64,000 bases of DNA, taken from positions 59,062,001 through 59,126,000 of the forward strand of contig CM070903.1 in NCBI GenBank assembly GCA_036417435.1. Direction: 5' to 3'. The notes beneath the pieces are model-generated. The model did not search any database, had not been told where the DNA came from, and saw only the letters and a program-made list of their open reading frames with translations. Both the position numbers and the translations under genes were made by a program. Positions within the stretch are counted from its first letter, which is position 1. Each line of letters opens with the position of its first letter. This document shows, piece by piece, positions 60,471-64,000 of this stretch. The DNA comes from Inia geoffrensis. Its lineage: Eukaryota; Chordata; Mammalia; Artiodactyla; Iniidae.

Positions 60471-62080
60471 ACGTAGTAGTGGTCGTCGTATAATGTTAGT
60501 ATTGTCTCTCCCTCTCCCAGCCCTAGACATTTCATTGTTTCCCTGCATTTTGTCACCTCTCTTCGCATTTGCTCCACGAAGGCAGGTGCTCACATGCAGA
60601 TTCTCGCCCCTTTATATCTGGAGACTCTGGAATCTCTCAGGCTGTCCTGATGTTGTAGATTCCAGGGCACACTCTGCAACCGAATCCATCTTTCCCAACG
60701 AAGGAACAAATCCCTCCTCTACAACAGTCAAGCACCCAGAAAATAAACAAACAAAAAACATTCTGCATAATTTTTTTAAATATCTTTTCTCCATCAGTTA
60801 AACTACCCTGGCCAGTCACCCCCAGCTAGGCAGTAACGGAAAAAGCAGTTCTCTCGCCAGTCTCCAACTTCAGCCTCTGTCTGCCTTTCTTCCACGACAG
60901 AGTGACAGATGGAAATGTTCCAAATGGCGAGTCATTTACTAAAAGATCAAGCATTTTGAACCCCTAGATTCTCACAAAAAACTGTCCCTGTGTGTAAAAC
61001 AGTAGCTGTAAAACATAGCTTGTGCTAAAGAACCTGCAGGGGGGGCCAGCCTCCTTAATTACTGGCCTCCAGATCAGCAGACGCTGAGTGAAATGCCTTC
61101 CTCTCTCTTCTGCTGTCAGGGCTCCTTTTGGGGCCCCTGTCTCCAGAACAGAAGTTCTCTCCCTTTAATTTTCTGTATCCTTCCTCGTTAGGAAGGCAGT
61201 GGCACAGACTCTTAAGTCCTCCTTTATGTGGATATAGAGTTACGTTCTTTGCTTCAGGAGTAAGTCTGTCATTCTCTGCAGGCGTTACAACCTGTATATC
61301 CGTAGGTAAAGCTGATACCAATCCTCACCATGTTCACCTAAAAACTTGTCTTGCGTAAGAGTTTCTACTAAGTATGTTCTGGAAATACCTTTATAAACTA
61401 TGTAAGAAGTCGGCCTTCCTGTTTTCCACTTCTTGCTCTGCTCCCGGCTCATACTTGAATTTTCTCCCTCACCTCTCTTCCCTTTCTTCTACCCTGAACT
61501 GTCTCATTTTTTAAACTAGAGATTCCAAGTCACAGACCTTTGTTTTCATAATTTCATGGCTTCTTCCCCATCCGCTGCATTCCTGTTCACCCTTCTCCTT
61601 TTCAGTTCCTTCCGTTTTCCCCGACCCCTACGCATAATGATTCATCTGTTGTTTGGAGTTAGACCAGTGGTTCTCAGCCCCCGGTTCTCTGAGGACATTT
61701 TAAAAAAATGTGCCCGGGGATGAGACTGATCATTAGAACCTCCAGAGGAGAAGCTTGTGCATCAGGATGTGTTCAAAGCAACTCAGTTGAAAATATTGAG
61801 CTATACTGAAGGAGGATAAGGACATAGCCTTTCCTCTCTGCTTATGCCCCTGAAGAGTCCCCTTCTCACTAGGCCCTTAGTCAGCACATTTACTGACCCT
61901 GACCAACACTGTGACATCTCCGGGACCTTGTCCGTGAGATTCAGGCTAAGGCAAGAATAATGAAGGCTTTTTTTCATAGACCCACAAAAAGGCTATGGAC
62001 TAGAGGAATCAAGTATTCCTGTTAAACTCTGATCTCCAAATTCAGATGAACATTTACAGCCTATTCCTTATGTGTCCTTT
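60471..62080. other. CD96 intron 3, nothing recognised
   Basis: About 1.6 kb with no gene or clear repeat. 61665-61770 (accagtggttctcagccc) may be a fragment of an old DNA transposon. Confidence 0.5.
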
Positions 62081-62285
62081 TTTTTTTTTTTTTTGTGGTA
62101 CGCGAGCCCCTCACTGTTGCGGCCTCTCCCGTTGCGGAGCACAGGCTCCGGACGCGCAGGCCCAGCGGCCACGGCCCACAGGCCCACCCGCTCCATGGCA
62201 CGTGGGATCCTCCCGGACCGGGGCACGAACCTGCGTCCCCTGCATTGGCAGGCGGACCCCCAATCACTGCGCCACCAGGGAAGCC
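62081..62285 (-). mobile_element. CHR-2-type cetacean SINE near CD96 exon 4
   Basis: Antisense short SINE with target-site duplication cttatgtgtccttttt (left about 62066-62080, right from 62287; the T run blurs the left edge). It lies 702 bases before exon 4. Confidence 0.95.
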
Positions 62286-62375
62286 CCTTATGTGTCCTTT
62301 TTGAAGGTCACAATCACAGAAATAAGAGCAGAAGGACAGCACCTAGGCTGAGGTAAGGAGGTAAGGAGATACCAA

Positions 62376-62470
62376 GGACACAAAATTTAAGGAGGCACTC
62401 AGTCTCAGGTGCCCACCCTGCACTTACAAGATCCTGGGAGTGACTGCTTCCTTAAATTTTGCATCCTAGG
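62376..62470. mobile_element. Short terminal-inverted-repeat element
   Basis: The left end gacacaaaatttaaggaggc and the right end gcttccttaaattttgcatc are inverted copies with few mismatches over about 25 bases, and about 45 bases lie between. This is the layout of a MITE from an old DNA transposon. I cannot name the family. Confidence 0.6.
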
Positions 62471-62987
62471 AGACTCTCTTTACCTCATTCTAGTCCTGGC
62501 TCCAAAGGGAGCTAAAATGAGACCTTTTCTAAAGGAATGCTGGAATGCTGGGAAGCAAGGATTACTGTAATCACCCAGTTCAGTGAAGATTTAATAAGTA
62601 AAGCTGATACAGCCTCCTGAGCACATCTTAGCAGTAAGATTTCAGAACTTGAAATGAGAATTATGATCTGACATTAGCTCCCAGGGCTGTACCCCACCCC
62701 CCAAATCCCACCCCCAATATGCAACTTATGGAAGGTTATGAAAGGCAAGTTTTAGTCAGAAGAGCAGCAAGTTTCTATTTGTGCTAAGAGAGAGTGACAC
62801 TAATTTATAACTGAAAGGCAAGTGTCACGATACTTTCTCTAGTAACATACCCAGTATCTCTTAATTTCAATTCTTCACTCATTATCTCTATTGTTAGAAG
62901 ATACAAATGAATTACTGCATGTGGGACACCTAGTCCAGAGCTGGCACAACTGAGTGTTCAAAGCTGGTAACAATTTTGTCTCATCAG

Positions 62988-63195
62988 GGGGATAATGGAA
63001 CTCAGGAAACACTTCTCACCCAATATCACCCCATCAGCAATTCCACGTTATTTAAAGACAGAGTCAAGCCAGGTACAGACTACCGCCTCTACCTCTCTCC
63101 AGTCCAAATCCAGGATGATGGCCGGAAGTTCCCTTGCCAGCTTGTATTCAGGTCTGGCAAAATCTTCAGGCGCTCCACCACAGTCAGGGCTTTCG
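62988..63195 (+). CDS. CD96: CD96 coding exon 4: second half of second Ig domain
   Basis: This exon encodes residues 182-250 plus the first base of codon 251, completing the second Ig domain. Visible marks are DNGTQETL at the start, the SNSTLFKDRV and GTDYRLYLSPVQI strands, and DDGRKFPCQ with the F-strand cysteine Cys231, which would pair with Cys163 from exon 3. Sequons are at Asn184 and Asn199. The acceptor is tctcatcag and the donor cg|gtaaga. It enters in phase 0 and leaves in phase 1, so the next exon, outside this window, should begin in phase 1. The first codon is Gly182 where I recall Glu in human. The frame stays open across the exon, and nothing suggests pseudogenisation. Confidence 0.97.
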
Positions 63196-64000
63196 GTAAG
63201 AGTTTCTGTTCTCTGGACTCCCTGCCATGCTCCTGTCACTGTCTCCTGCTTTCTCTCCACTAAAGAGGAAGCACCCTGTTAGCGGGAGAGCAGCCACACA
63301 AGGGTCACTATTCTGGAGTTCTGTTTGCCTTGATACTTGTCATTCGTGTTACGGCTGGGGACGAGGGTAGGAAGCTAAAGAATGATGGTTCAGTTGCCAT
63401 AGATCGGTCAGTTTCCTGGTGACCACTACTTTATGTGCAGTTTTAATGTTTCCTGAGAATACTGGAAGTCTCTTTAATTATAACCAGGCCTAATTGCTTA
63501 GTTGTCTAATTGCCTTAGTTGCTTTCTGGAGCAGAGTGGAATAAGGCCAGTGTGAGAAAAGGAAGATGATAAACACAGCTCCAAAGAAACTCTGCAGGAG
63601 TCCTCTCACCCCTACCAAGGCCAGCTGGGGTGAGAGACTGTCCAGATTCTCCAGCAAAAGAACCTGCTGGGATGGCCCTCTGACCCTGCATTCGCAGGAG
63701 AGTGGAGCTTAGGTGAAATATCCACTGTGGCCTCAAACAAATTGCAGAGACTCTGCAGGGTATGAATTTAAGGGAAATGTGAAAATTCTATTTTGCTCAG
63801 TGATGCAAGGAAACATCAATAAACAGAAACCCTTGGCTTTGGATATTTTTCATTTTTGTGACCAAGAACTGTGTTTCTTAAAACATCCTTTTTAAATGGA
63901 GGCAAAGAGAAAAACAGTGATGTGGATGAGCAATTAATTGTTTTTGAAAATGAGGTAAACAAAGAGAAAATAATTCACAAAACCTAGGAGCATGAGCTGG
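63196..64000 (+). other. CD96: CD96 intron 4, 5' part
   Basis: The intron starts at the gtaaga donor in phase 1 and runs off the right edge. I see no exon, repeat or RNA gene in these 805 bases. Confidence 0.85.

Larger units (their letters stand above)
53797..62987 (+). other. CD96: CD96 intron 3
   Basis: Phase-0 GT-AG intron of about 9.2 kb. It holds an L1 3' end with an inverted repeat (55268-55494), an L2 tail (55650-55750), a 30-bp tandem duplication (55966-56025), a diverged local duplication (55021-55131 and 56421-56541), a 5'-truncated L1 (57832-58235), a broken MIR (58890-59670), an AT-only palindromic tract, a young antisense SINE (62081-62285) and a small inverted-repeat element (62376-62470). 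No ORF here looks coding. I could not find the human-type alternative 48-nt exon. Confidence 0.88.

Overview
This is a stretch of mammalian nuclear DNA from a cetacean, most likely a toothed whale. It has phase-consistent introns and exons, and abundant ancient MIR, L2, MLT1 and old L1 copies. The lineage call rests on young tRNA-derived SINEs of the cetacean CHR type (ten short 'ggcgcagtggttgagagtc' copies and a few longer or older relatives), usually with intact target-site duplications, and on cetartiodactyl-type L1 3' ends.

The only protein-coding gene I can support is the 5' part of CD96 (TACTILE), on the + strand. Four coding exons are present: exon 1 at 43010-43070 (start codon and signal peptide, hidden in a frame with no long ORF), exon 2 at 45370-45726 (first V-type Ig domain), exon 3 at 53672-53796 and exon 4 at 62988-63195 (together the second Ig domain). 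All splice sites are canonical GT/AG. The phases run 1, 1, 0, 1, so the joined reading frame is open for 250 codons plus one base. The gene continues beyond the right edge: the third Ig-like domain, mucin-like stalk, transmembrane segment and tail are not here.

Layout: 1-7400 is a field of decayed L1 fragments. 7250-15850 is a nest of L1 elements: a near full-length cetartiodactyl L1 (8934-14212, itself holding a SINE) sits inside an older L1 that also holds a CHR-1 SINE. 15850-43009 is intergenic, with SINEs, MIRs, L2s, a 5'-truncated L1 inserted into a MIR (22380-24742) and an MLT1 LTR carrying a tiny mariner MITE (32033-32521). 43010-64000 is the CD96 5' region with long introns filled by antisense L2 and L1, SINEs, and several local duplications.

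I found no sign of a novel coding system. The more interesting items are the recovered CD96 exon 1, substitutions in the first Ig domain (loss of the conserved tyrosine before its last cysteine), nested transposons, two independent 30-bp tandem duplications, a 17-bp perfect inverted repeat inside an L1 3' end, and a diverged local duplication in intron 3.
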